From an uncultured bacterium (GTDB lineage: Bacteria > Bacillota > Clostridia > Lachnospirales > Lachnospiraceae), in assembly GCA_947071365.1 (NCBI GenBank), contig CAMTFT010000072.1, positions 1-7,509 on the forward strand: DNA of 7,509 bases, in the 5' to 3' direction. Of the stretch, positions 1 to 6,187 are shown one piece after another. The translations under genes and the position numbers were made by a program. Within the stretch, counting starts at the first letter, position 1. Each line of letters opens with the position of its first letter. The notes beneath the pieces are model-generated. The model ran no database searches. It saw only the letters and a list, made by a program, of their open reading frames with translations, and was not told where the DNA came from.

Positions 1-3
1 CTA

Positions 4-444
4 TTATCCCTCAATGGAGATAGTATCGTTCTTTGGGAGCTTCGGTACTTCCTGCTTTTTCGGAACCTGCAGCCGCAAAATGCCATCCTCAAACTTTGCA
101 TGAACCTCTTCGTTCTTCACCTGCGCTCCTACGTAAAAGCTCCGGCTCATCGTACCTGCATAGCGCTCCCGGCGAATATATTTGCCTTCTTTATTCTTCT
201 CATCTTTATCCAGGCCCTTCGCTGCACTGATGGTCAGATATCCATTGTCCAGCATCACCCTGATCTCATCCTTCTTAAATCCCGGCAGGTCGATGTCCAC
301 CTCATAGCCATCTTCCTTTTCTTTCACATCGGTCTTCATCACATGATCCGCGCGCTTTCCGTACAAAGCCCGGTCTACATCAGGAAATGAAAAATCCATC
401 CAGTCATCAAATAAGTTCTCTCCAAAAATACTCGGCATCAACAT
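4..444 (-). CDS. Small heat-shock protein, Hsp20/alpha-crystallin family
   Basis: Cytoplasmic ATP-independent holdase chaperone of 146 residues, the usual bacterial size. It should bind unfolding proteins under heat stress and hold them for DnaK or ClpB refolding. The alpha-crystallin domain spans about residues 36-128. It includes the LPGF segment (53-56), the conserved A-x-x-x-x-G-I-L signature (A116 to L123), and a C-terminal I-x-I motif (I142-S-I144) that in this family docks onto neighbouring subunits during oligomer assembly. The N-terminal arm is short and rich in aromatic and acidic residues. The start at 444 is preferred over the ATG two codons downstream because the strong site AAGGAGGAA (451-459) puts its AGGAGG core 8 nt away. 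The gene ends in tandem stops (TAA, then TAG at 1-3). It is monocistronic on its left side as far as can be seen; its terminator lies outside the window. Upstream are a sigma-A promoter and a CIRCE operator, which imply HrcA control. The family call is secure. Confidence 0.95.
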   Translation of the reverse strand: MLMPSIFGENLFDDWMDFSFPDVDRALYGKRADHVMKTDVKEKEDGYEVDIDLPGFKKDEIRVMLDNGYLTISAAKGLDKDEKNKEGKYIRRERYAGTMSRSFYVGAQVKNEEVHAKFEDGILRLQVPKKQEVPKLPKNDTISIEG

Positions 445-450
445 AAATCA

Positions 451-459
451 TTCCTCCTT
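451..459 (-). promoter_or_regulatory. Ribosome binding site of hsp20
   Basis: AAGGAGGAA on the minus strand is almost fully complementary to the 16S rRNA tail. It lies 6 nt from the ATG at 444, or 8 nt counting from AGGAGG, and 14 nt from the alternative ATG at 438, so it fixes the first ATG as the start. The flanking TCAT and ATGA could pair and place this site in a loop, but that is only a four-base stem and is weak evidence for a thermosensor. Confidence 0.85.
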
Positions 460-551
460 CTTATCATGACATGTCTGCCAATATATGCAAGGGCTTCGGT
501 CGAACCGCTTTCCGTTCTTCCTGTGCCTCATGTTCTCTTTGTTCTATTCGT

Positions 552-580
552 GTTATATCACGCTTTGTTAGCACTGTCAA
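552..580 (-). promoter_or_regulatory. Sigma-A promoter of hsp20
   Basis: On the minus strand there is a perfect -35 hexamer TTGACA (575-580), a 17-nt spacer, and a -10 hexamer TATAAC (552-557; one mismatch to TATAAT). Transcription should begin near 545, giving a leader of about 100 nt before the start codon at 444. The -35 box and part of the spacer lie inside the CIRCE operator, so bound HrcA would block polymerase. The leader (445-545) holds a small hairpin, CGGT-TCG-ACCG (497-507), and a 27-codon reading frame of doubtful meaning. Confidence 0.88.
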
Positions 581-594
581 TAGGCGAGTGCTAA
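568..594. promoter_or_regulatory. CIRCE operator (HrcA binding site)
   Basis: Read on the plus strand: TTAGCACTG (568-576), a nine-base spacer (577-585), and GAGTGCTAA (586-594). The consensus is TTAGCACTC-N9-GAGTGCTAA, so 17 of 18 arm positions match and the spacer has the exact length. CIRCE is the site of the HrcA repressor, classically upstream of hrcA-grpE-dnaK-dnaJ and groESL. Here it overlaps the -35 box of the hsp20 promoter and drives no other gene in the window. The single mismatch (position 576) is the base that makes TTGACA rather than TTGAGA on the minus strand. Confidence 0.93.
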
Positions 595-604
595 TTATTT
601 TGTG

Positions 605-634
605 AAAAAAGTGTGAACACATTCATGTTCACAC
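605..634 (-). terminator. Intrinsic terminator of the YcaQ-family gene
   Basis: On the minus strand, GTGTGAACA (626-634) pairs perfectly with TGTTCACAC (611-619) around a 6-nt loop, a nine-base stem followed directly by six T residues (605-610). The upstream arm includes the last valine codon and the TGA stop (629-631) of the YcaQ-family gene, so the terminator overlaps the coding end. It ends only 10 nt from the CIRCE element and shields hsp20 from read-through. The plus strand has no T-run after the stem, so it acts in one direction. Confidence 0.9.
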
Positions 635-1819
635 CACTATCCGACATTCATTGAACCTCGCAAACCGCCTCATACACCTGTCCACCTCAGCCTGAAGCTT
701 TTTTGTCTGCCGCACTTCATCCTCGTACCAGATATTTTTGACGGTCAGCACCTGCGCCTTCCTGTCTGCAACGATCTCCGCTCTGCCTGCAAAACGCTCA
801 CCGTAAAGCAGCGGCAAAACGTAATATCCGTATTTTCTTTTTTCCGCCGGAGTATAAATTTCCCACGTATAATCAAAATCAAACAGAGCCCGTATCAGCT
901 TCCTGTCCCACATCATGCAGTCCAGCGGGGCAATCAGCTCACACCGGGGTACTGTCTTCTCCGCCTGCTGCGCCAAATCCAGCCAATGCCGGTCTTCCAC
1001 CCGGCAGTATACGGAACTGTTCAGCCCCTCCACCCTAAGCTCAAGAAGCTTTTCTTCCTTCAAAAGCGATTCAAATGCTGCCTTTCTCTGGGGCGCTTTC
1101 ATATTCCAGATATTCAGCCACGCATCAGACGGGCGGTTCCATAAAAGCCCTACAGCCCCAATGCGCCGGAGGATCCTCCATTTCATATGTTCAAATTCAT
1201 CCGGAAGCGGATCGGCTGCCTGAAGCACTTCTTCCGGGATACAGTTTTCAGCAAGATCATACGTCTTTCGTGTGCCGTTTTTGCTGTAGATAACCAGCTC
1301 ACCGGTGGAATACAGTTGTTCCAGCACGGCCCGGGCAGCATTCGTCTTTCCTGACCAGTTCCCACTCCAGTGAATTGCAGAATGCCAATGCATCCTTCCG
1401 GAAACCGGTATGGTATCAGAGCTCACAGGGCCGTTCGCGCGGATATATTCCTTCACCTGGTCTTCCAGCTCTGCCAGCCCTTCGAATTGAAGGCCGCTTT
1501 GTCTGGCCGCTTCGCGGTAACGGGAAAAATACGGCCAGTCCTCTGCCAGAATAATAGAAAGATTCTTGTCTGGATAGTCCACCAGACTACGGTCCTGGTA
1601 CAGCAGCTCATACAGCATTTGCTTCGAAAATCCCTTTACCCGCGACTGCAGCGTCAGCTCAGCGTTTTTTCCGCAGACATCCACCGGGTCGAACTGCAGA
1701 CATCCCGCCTGGCGTACGAAATCCAGAGCGCCCTCTTTTCCTTCAAACCGATACTTCCCAAGAAGCCCCTGCTTTAAAAGTAAAAAACGTCTTGCCTGTA
1801 AATTTGTCAGTGTGATCAT
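629..1819 (-). CDS. Winged-helix DNA glycosylase-family protein, YcaQ/AlkX-like (HTH_42)
   Basis: A 396-residue protein of the HTH_42 (YcaQ/AlkZ) family. Characterised members (E. coli YcaQ/AlkX, Streptomyces AlkZ) are DNA glycosylases that excise bulky alkylated bases and unhook interstrand crosslinks. The N-terminal part has the expected helical, winged-helix-like pattern. The catalytic Q-phi-D/Q motif is seen as Q42-F43-D44 followed by P45, which is the QxD version of the YcaQ/AlkX branch, not the QxQ of AlkZ. The C-terminal family block is also clear: W304-D-R, then E320-I-Y322, then the K-R-K-Y-G-Y-Y-V-L-P run at 327-336. Length agrees with E. coli YcaQ (about 410). The start at 1819 has GGGAGGAT upstream, with GGAGG 11 nt from the ATG, slightly long. 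It has its own candidate promoter and a terminator at its end, so it is probably transcribed alone. No natural-product genes are nearby, so a general repair role is more likely than self-resistance. The substrate is not known from sequence. Confidence 0.87.
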   Translation of the reverse strand: MITLTNLQARRFLLLKQGLLGKYRFEGKEGALDFVRQAGCLQFDPVDVCGKNAELTLQSRVKGFSKQMLYELLYQDRSLVDYPDKNLSIILAEDWPYFSRYREAARQSGLQFEGLAELEDQVKEYIRANGPVSSDTIPVSGRMHWHSAIHWSGNWSGKTNAARAVLEQLYSTGELVIYSKNGTRKTYDLAENCIPEEVLQAADPLPDEFEHMKWRILRRIGAVGLLWNRPSDAWLNIWNMKAPQRKAAFESLLKEEKLLELRVEGLNSSVYCRVEDRHWLDLAQQAEKTVPRCELIAPLDCMMWDRKLIRALFDFDYTWEIYTPAEKRKYGYYVLPLLYGERFAGRAEIVADRKAQVLTVKNIWYEDEVRQTKKLQAEVDRCMRRFARFNECRIVV

Positions 1820-1876
1820 ACGTGCAGATCCTCCCGTTATCTCCGACTGTTTCCCCTGAAATATATTGCCGCTTCA

Positions 1877-1905
1877 ATTGTATCGCTGCCGCAGCACCAT
1901 GGCAA
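1877..1905 (-). promoter_or_regulatory. Candidate promoter of the YcaQ-family gene
   Basis: On the minus strand there is TTGCCA (1900-1905; one mismatch to TTGACA), a 17-nt spacer, and TACAAT (1877-1882; one mismatch to TATAAT). It begins 3 nt past the stop codon of the upstream 781-residue gene and would start transcription near 1870, about 50 nt before the ATG. The gap 1820-1908 shows no intrinsic terminator for the upstream operon, so read-through into this gene is also possible. Confidence 0.65.
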
Positions 1906-1908
1906 GGA

Positions 1909-4254
1909 TTAAATTACCGTCTGCGCCGGGGCTTCCTCTCCGTATTTTAACGTATAATACAGGCCCCAATCCTGGTCATTCGCCCAGGGATCATAAAATG
2001 CTGCCGCCCTTCCGTTCACACTCATTGGGTAGACCATCGCGCAGGATGCCGATCCGTCTTCCCGAAACAGGCTCAGAACAGCCCGCAGCGTACGATCGGC
2101 TTTTTCTGTATAATCTCCAGTGATGCCGTACTGTCCTGAGACTGCGTATGCATAACCCGACAGCGCGCTCCAATAGTGCGGGTACGTATCACCGAGACAT
2201 TTCCTCTTTCCGAACCAGTAGCCATCCCAGTGACGGATCGCCGCCTCATTCATATGGTAATCCGGCTGAAAGCCCTGAAACAGATCCAGCAGCCGAAGCT
2301 GTTCTCTGGCCGCCCGACCGTATTTTTCTTCCTTCGTAAGAGCGTACAGCTCACACATACAGATTGCCGCCGGAGCCACGATACTCTGCTCATAATCCAC
2401 CTCATGCGCCGGATAATTTTTCCCGCATTCCAGGATAAAATCGCCCTGCTCCCGGTAATGCCGCAGCAGCTTTTCCGCCTGATCCTTCCGGCCTGCCCTC
2501 TGGAATATCTTTACTGACTCAGCCATCGGCATTCCGATTGCATAAAAACGGCTTCCTCCCGCGTTATAAAAGTATTCCGTGCATTTCTCATATCGGTCAA
2601 GAAACACTGCATCCTCTGTCAGAAGATACAGCTCCAGAAAAAATCTGCTCATCCACGGGTAGTTGTACAGCCGAATATAATCTCTGCATCTTGGAGCATC
2701 GTTGAATACCTCGCCCGTCTCTTCATCAAACAGTTCCCGTAGAACGTATTCCAGATAGCGATCCAAACTTTTTCGCAGCTCTGCATCGGGATATCTTTGC
2801 AGATAATGCGCCATCAGTACGCCCATGCCAACCCGTTCTCTCCCCCCGTTATAATCATTTCGATGATCGTAGAACTGTCTGTGAGTCTCGTTATCATAAA
2901 TCAGATATGCTCCCTTCAGATAACTTCCTTCCGCGACGCATTGCTGATGCTCTGCAATAAAGCGGCATCTTTTTCCGGCAAGCTCCCAGATGTCCGGCAT
3001 AACCAGAAAAGACGTCCTCGATCGTCTTCCTTTCCAGATGATCTCATAATTGTACTCGCCCGTATGCTCCGGACTTTCCCGTACCACAGCATTCCACGCG
3101 GAGCCACCGTGCCACATCCTTGCAGCTTCTTTCGGTTCTTCCGACTTTACGCCCTCCATGCTCTCTTCTGGCTCACCTTTCTTCATACATATCGCAAGCT
3201 CCTCCAGTTCCCGCCGTTTCCAGCGATACGGCACCACCTTCCCTTCCCGCAGGATTACCGGTCTTTCTTCGCCGTCACAGCAAACAGCCGCGGTAAACTC
3301 TATCGGCCGTCTGCCTGTCAGAAGAAATGATTCCGACGCGATGCTCACAAAACCGGGGACTGCCAGCAGCCTCCGCCTAAAATCCTCTTTTCCGTCAAAC
3401 CAGAACAGCTCCCAGGAGAGCGTAAAACTTTCTCCCGGCCCTATGCATATCGGTTCGGGATGCAGAATAAAAACGCCGCGATGATTACTCAGTTCCTCTT
3501 CCCTGCCCTCCGTAGACGATATGCGCTCCACACTGTATCCCTGCAAACTCCCCTCCCGCAGGACAAGACCGAGATGCGGTGTCTCTCCACCCATGCGAAG
3601 CGCCATGATATAGCTGCTGCTTCCGCCGCACCAGATATGCGTATTGCAGCACTGCGTCATACAGATGGCTGCCTCCGTATAATAATCAGGAAAAGTCACA
3701 CAGATACCAAGCTCTGTCTCCCCCGTATAAATAACAAAATCCGTTTCATTCCTGAACGTGTATGTCTCCACCAGGCTGTCCGACAGCCTGCCCCTCATCC
3801 GCCCCCCGTTTTCCGGCATCGTCTCAAAGCCTGCTTTCTCTGCACCATGTCTCAAAAATTTTCTTGAGATATGCACACTCACACCGTCTCTGCAAATAAC
3901 GCTTCCCCAGTGTTTTTCGGCAACACCGTTGCTACCTGTCATTTTACTTTTTTCCGCTGTCTCACCATTGCCCACCGCTTTGCTTTTTCCTGCTGTCCCG
4001 TCATCTCCCAATATTTTGTGGCTTCCCGACGCTCTCCCGGAGCTCCCTCCGGCCCAGTTCATCCGATACGGATCCAGTGGAGACCGGATCGCCGTAATCT
4101 CATTTCTTTCATTAAATTCAAGACAGAAATCCGAGGAAGTCTCCGTCATCCTCGCGCAACGCACCGCTTCTGTCCGTTCTTTTTTTACCTGTTCTTCTTT
4201 TACCTGCTTCTCTTTTTCCCACTCCTCTTTTACCTGTTCTTTTTTCATATTCAT
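1909..4254 (-). CDS. Uncharacterised protein, probable cytoplasmic (alpha/alpha)6-type glycosidase or related enzyme
   Basis: A 781-residue protein of no family I can name with certainty. It has no signal peptide or membrane segment and should be cytoplasmic. Residues 1-35 are a charged pentapeptide-repeat tail. Residues 36-68 plus 115-420 look like a beta-rich N-terminal module (for example H206-I-W208, the W281-E-L-F-W285 strand). Residues 425-771 are helical with repeated aromatic/acidic motifs: Y462-D-H-R-N-D467, N531-Y-P-W534, H617-E-V-D620, H675-W-D-G678, D689-T-Y-P-H693 and D755-P-W-A-N-D760. This layout resembles six-hairpin glycosidases such as GH88, GH105 or GH154; GH154 is only a guess. 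As last gene after a binding protein and two sugar permeases, it probably cleaves the imported oligosaccharide. The start at 4254 is backed by AGAGGAA 9 nt upstream; ATG at 4248 is an alternative. M36 lacks a usable ribosome site, although conserved-looking sequence begins there. Residues 69-114 and about 357-380 look like low-complexity loop inserts. Confidence 0.7.
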   Translation of the reverse strand: MNMKKEQVKEEWEKEKQVKEEQVKKERTEAVRCARMTETSSDFCLEFNERNEITAIRSPLDPYRMNWAGGSSGRASGSHKILGDDGTAGKSKAVGNGETAEKSKMTGSNGVAEKHWGSVICRDGVSVHISRKFLRHGAEKAGFETMPENGGRMRGRLSDSLVETYTFRNETDFVIYTGETELGICVTFPDYYTEAAICMTQCCNTHIWCGGSSSYIMALRMGGETPHLGLVLREGSLQGYSVERISSTEGREEELSNHRGVFILHPEPICIGPGESFTLSWELFWFDGKEDFRRRLLAVPGFVSIASESFLLTGRRPIEFTAAVCCDGEERPVILREGKVVPYRWKRRELEELAICMKKGEPEESMEGVKSEEPKEAARMWHGGSAWNAVVRESPEHTGEYNYEIIWKGRRSRTSFLVMPDIWELAGKRCRFIAEHQQCVAEGSYLKGAYLIYDNETHRQFYDHRNDYNGGRERVGMGVLMAHYLQRYPDAELRKSLDRYLEYVLRELFDEETGEVFNDAPRCRDYIRLYNYPWMSRFFLELYLLTEDAVFLDRYEKCTEYFYNAGGSRFYAIGMPMAESVKIFQRAGRKDQAEKLLRHYREQGDFILECGKNYPAHEVDYEQSIVAPAAICMCELYALTKEEKYGRAAREQLRLLDLFQGFQPDYHMNEAAIRHWDGYWFGKRKCLGDTYPHYWSALSGYAYAVSGQYGITGDYTEKADRTLRAVLSLFREDGSASCAMVYPMSVNGRAAAFYDPWANDQDWGLYYTLKYGEEAPAQTVI
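3901..4008 (-). repeat. Three diverged 36-bp (12-residue) units inside the 781-residue protein
   Basis: Residues 83-94, 95-106 and 107-118 align as three 12-residue units. The first two share T-A-x-K-S-K (87-92 and 99-104), and the third keeps V-A-E-K (111-114). Comparing units 1 and 2 codon by codon gives about 23 of 36 identical bases. The run sits in a Gly/Ser/Lys-rich stretch between the segment ending M65-N-W67 and H115-W-G117, and looks like a loop insert grown by tandem duplication. Confidence 0.5.
4180..4239 (-). repeat. Four tandem 15-bp units encoding a pentapeptide repeat
   Basis: Residues 6-25 of the 781-residue protein read EQVKE, EWEKE, KQVKE, EQVKK. The 9-mer CAGGTAAAA occurs exactly at 4183-4191, 4198-4206 and 4228-4236 (minus strand), with a degenerate copy in register at 4213. 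This is a true nucleotide repeat with a 15-bp period, not merely biased composition, and it preserves the reading frame whatever the copy number. Confidence 0.8.
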
Positions 4255-4335
4255 CCATCCCCCTTCCTCTGAAAATAACTATCCGGCATTCTTTGTCCCC
4301 AGCACCATATCATTACCTAAGCCTGCCAACACACA

Positions 4336-4364
4336 GCAGGGAAAACCTGCCAGGTTTTCCCTGC
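4336..4364 (-). promoter_or_regulatory. Perfect 12-bp hairpin between permease and enzyme genes
   Basis: The arms GCAGGGAAAACC (4336-4347) and GGTTTTCCCTGC (4353-4364) are perfectly complementary around a 5-nt loop. The sequence after the stem on the minus strand starts TGTGTGTTGG, which has no proper U-tract, so this is not a standard terminator. Likely roles are partial attenuation or a barrier to 3' exonucleases that separates the transporter message from the enzyme message. I see no convincing promoter in the rest of this gap (4255-4383). Confidence 0.7.
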
Positions 4365-4383
4365 GTCCGGATTCGCCGCTAAT

Positions 4384-5217
4384 TTACCCCTTCACAGCCC
4401 CCGCCACAACTCCTTCAATAATCTGCCTTTGCATCACCAGATAAAAGAGCACCAGCGGCAGCGTCGCCATCACCAGCATCGGGAAGAAGGATGTCCAGTT
4501 CGTGGAGAAAGGCCCCACATTTTTATATACCTGCTGCAGCAGCACCTGTTTTTCGGAAGACTGCAGCATCAGAAGAGGAGTCATAAAATCATTCCAGATT
4601 GCCAGAGTATCCAGAATCGCCACAGTGGAAATGATCGGCTTTAAAAGCGGAAAAATAATTCTCCAGAAGCACTGGAATATCCCGCAGCCATCGATCAGAG
4701 CCGCATCCTCCAACTCCCCGGGCACCGTATGGATAAAGCCCCGCATCAGAAAAATGGAAAGTGGCAGATTGATACAGAAGACATCCACCAGAATTACGGC
4801 CGTATGCGTATTCATCAGATCCGCAGCCGCCAGCATCCGGTACAGCGGGATAATCGATATCTGGAACGGAATGATCAGCCCCACCATAAAGACACCGTTC
4901 ATGATCTGAAACAGCCTTCTTTTGCTTCTGGCAATCACATACGCCGACATAGAAGCAAAGATGATCAGCAGCGTAACAGAAATCACCGCAATAATCAGAT
5001 TATTTTTCAGCGCCTGGCCGTACCCCATCGCTTCAATCGCCCTGCTGTAATTCTCAAAAGTAAAATGCTTCGGCAGTCCTAAAGGGCTTTCTGCCGCCTC
5101 CGCAGGCGTTTTGAAGGTAGTAACCAGCAGATAATAGATGGGAATCGCCATAATGAGAAATACCACAACCAGGAATATTCCATATCCCGCCTTTTTTGCT
5201 GTTTTTTTCATCCTCAT
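4384..5217 (-). CDS. Carbohydrate ABC transporter permease, MalG type (CUT1)
   Basis: Inner subunit of a CUT1-family sugar importer, 277 residues, a normal length. About six membrane segments are visible, near 12-34, 71-95, 105-127, 137-160, 190-208 and 243-262. The EAA loop that docks the ATPase is at about 168-194 (E170-D-A-A, D176-G177, then F189-P190). The C-terminal end, with E268-G-V-V-A-G, is typical of MalG-type subunits. The start is set at the ATG at 5217, not the GTG at 5238: this ATG overlaps the TGA of the upstream permease as ATGA, and AGGAGG (5228-5233) lies 10 nt before it, whereas a start at 5238 would place the ribosome site inside the gene. It works with the MalF-type permease just upstream as the membrane pair. 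No ATPase gene is seen nearby; a shared MsmK/MsmX-type ATPase is the usual solution in Firmicutes. The substrate cannot be read from the sequence. Confidence 0.95.
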   Translation of the reverse strand: MRMKKTAKKAGYGIFLVVVFLIMAIPIYYLLVTTFKTPAEAAESPLGLPKHFTFENYSRAIEAMGYGQALKNNLIIAVISVTLLIIFASMSAYVIARSKRRLFQIMNGVFMVGLIIPFQISIIPLYRMLAAADLMNTHTAVILVDVFCINLPLSIFLMRGFIHTVPGELEDAALIDGCGIFQCFWRIIFPLLKPIISTVAILDTLAIWNDFMTPLLMLQSSEKQVLLQQVYKNVGPFSTNWTSFFPMLVMATLPLVLFYLVMQRQIIEGVVAGAVKG

Positions 5218-6098
5218 GCCTGAATCGCCTCCTCCCACTTGTTGAAAAAGTATGTCAGTGTCTGTGAAAAGACAAATACCACAATGAAAAAGACCACCGC
5301 AAAGGCGCAGGCATACGCATTCCGTCCGCTGCTGAAACCCTCCCGGATCAGAGTCGTCATGATCGTCTCGGTGGCGTAGCCCGGTCCGCCCTTTGTCATG
5401 ACAAAGACTGCATCGAACATTTTCATACCGCCGATCAGGCTCATCAGTATGTTAAAAGAAACCGCCGGGTACAGAAGCGGAAGCGTCACCCGGAAAAACT
5501 TCTGAATTCCGCTGGCCCCGTCAATATCCGCAGCCTCATACAGCGCACCGTCAATACTCTTCAAATTCGCAATATAAATGACCATAGACCAGCCGGTCCA
5601 CTGCCATACCTGCGTGATCAGCACAGAATACAGAGCGATTTTTGCATCTCCCAGCCAGTTCACCGGCTTTCCGCCGAAAAATTGAATGATCCCATTCAGC
5701 AGGCCGCCGTCTGCCGAAGTCATAATATACTGGAACAGATAGCCGACCACCATAATACTCAGCACCGCCGGCAGAAACGTCACTGATTTCACAAAATCAG
5801 CGGCCTTTGATTTTCTGTTCAGGAATACCGCCAAAAGCACTGCCAGCGTGTTCTGACAGACCGTTATAAGAATCGCATATTTGATGGAATGCAGCAAAGC
5901 CGCCACCGTTTTTTCATCTTCAAAAATCTTCCGGAAGTTTTTCAGTCCCACAAAATGTATTTCCGGATTGTACACAGACCAGTTTGTCACGCTGTACAGA
6001 AAGCTCATGACTGTCGGTGCGATATAAAGAACAACAAAGCCAATGAAGGCCGGAAGGATCATAAGTAAATAGATCCTGTCTTTTCGTTTCGTGTTCAT
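5214..6098 (-). CDS. Carbohydrate ABC transporter permease, MalF type (CUT1)
   Basis: Membrane subunit of a CUT1 sugar importer, 294 residues. Six membrane segments are apparent, near 9-31, 69-92, 104-125, 153-176, 210-232 and 262-284; the large periplasmic-type loop of E. coli MalF is absent, as usual in Firmicutes. The EAA loop reads Y187-E-A-A-D-I-D-G194 and closes with L206-P207. The M234-T-K-G-G-P-G240 segment is characteristic of this subunit. The start at 6098 has a modest ribosome site (GTGGGGA, about 7 nt upstream), clearly weaker than that of its partner. It is separated from the binding-protein gene by 167 nt containing a strong hairpin, and overlaps the MalG-type gene by 4 nt, which favours equal production of the two permeases. 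Confidence 0.95.
   Translation of the reverse strand: MNTKRKDRIYLLMILPAFIGFVVLYIAPTVMSFLYSVTNWSVYNPEIHFVGLKNFRKIFEDEKTVAALLHSIKYAILITVCQNTLAVLLAVFLNRKSKAADFVKSVTFLPAVLSIMVVGYLFQYIMTSADGGLLNGIIQFFGGKPVNWLGDAKIALYSVLITQVWQWTGWSMVIYIANLKSIDGALYEAADIDGASGIQKFFRVTLPLLYPAVSFNILMSLIGGMKMFDAVFVMTKGGPGYATETIMTTLIREGFSSGRNAYACAFAVVFFIVVFVFSQTLTYFFNKWEEAIQA
5228..5236 (-). promoter_or_regulatory. Ribosome binding site of the MalG-type permease
   Basis: GGGAGGAGG on the minus strand lies within the last codons of the MalF-type gene. The AGGAGG core is 10 nt before the ATG at 5217 and 16 nt before the ATG at 5211. Together with the ATGA stop/start overlap (5214-5217), it supports translational coupling of the two permeases and excludes the GTG at 5238 as the start. 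Confidence 0.8.
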
Positions 6099-6187
6099 CC
6101 TTTTTCCCCACTTCCCAGAATAAAATATTGTCCCTTCGAAAGCTTTTGCATCACAGGAAAAGCAAATCCCCGCGATGTAAAACTAAC

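Noticed and set aside
445..480. A ROSE-like or fourU RNA thermometer at the hsp20 ribosome site.
   Set aside because: Only a four-base TCAT/ATGA pairing flanks the site, and no U-rich anti-Shine-Dalgarno sequence was found. CIRCE gives a sufficient heat-control mechanism.
1370..1777. A 135-codon open frame on the plus strand.
   Set aside because: It is antisense to the well-supported YcaQ-family gene, with no ribosome site or domain.
4251..4313. A 20-codon frame ending with an ATGA overlap at the enzyme start.
   Set aside because: There is no ribosome site before its ATG and the peptide has no family features. The overlap is probably chance in a short gap.
4255..4335. A possible internal promoter for the enzyme (TTGGCA followed by TATGGT).
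   Set aside because: The spacing is only about 14 nt and both hexamers are poor, so it was not listed as a feature.
3758..4444. A 228-codon open frame on the plus strand.
   Set aside because: It lies antisense to the enzyme gene and across the hairpin. Its composition (Ser, Pro and Phe rich) mirrors the complementary strand, and it has no ribosome site or recognisable domain.
5218..5238. GTG at 5238 as the start of the MalG-type permease.
   Set aside because: It would put the AGGAGG site inside the gene. The ATG at 5217 has that site at 10 nt and forms the ATGA overlap with the upstream stop.
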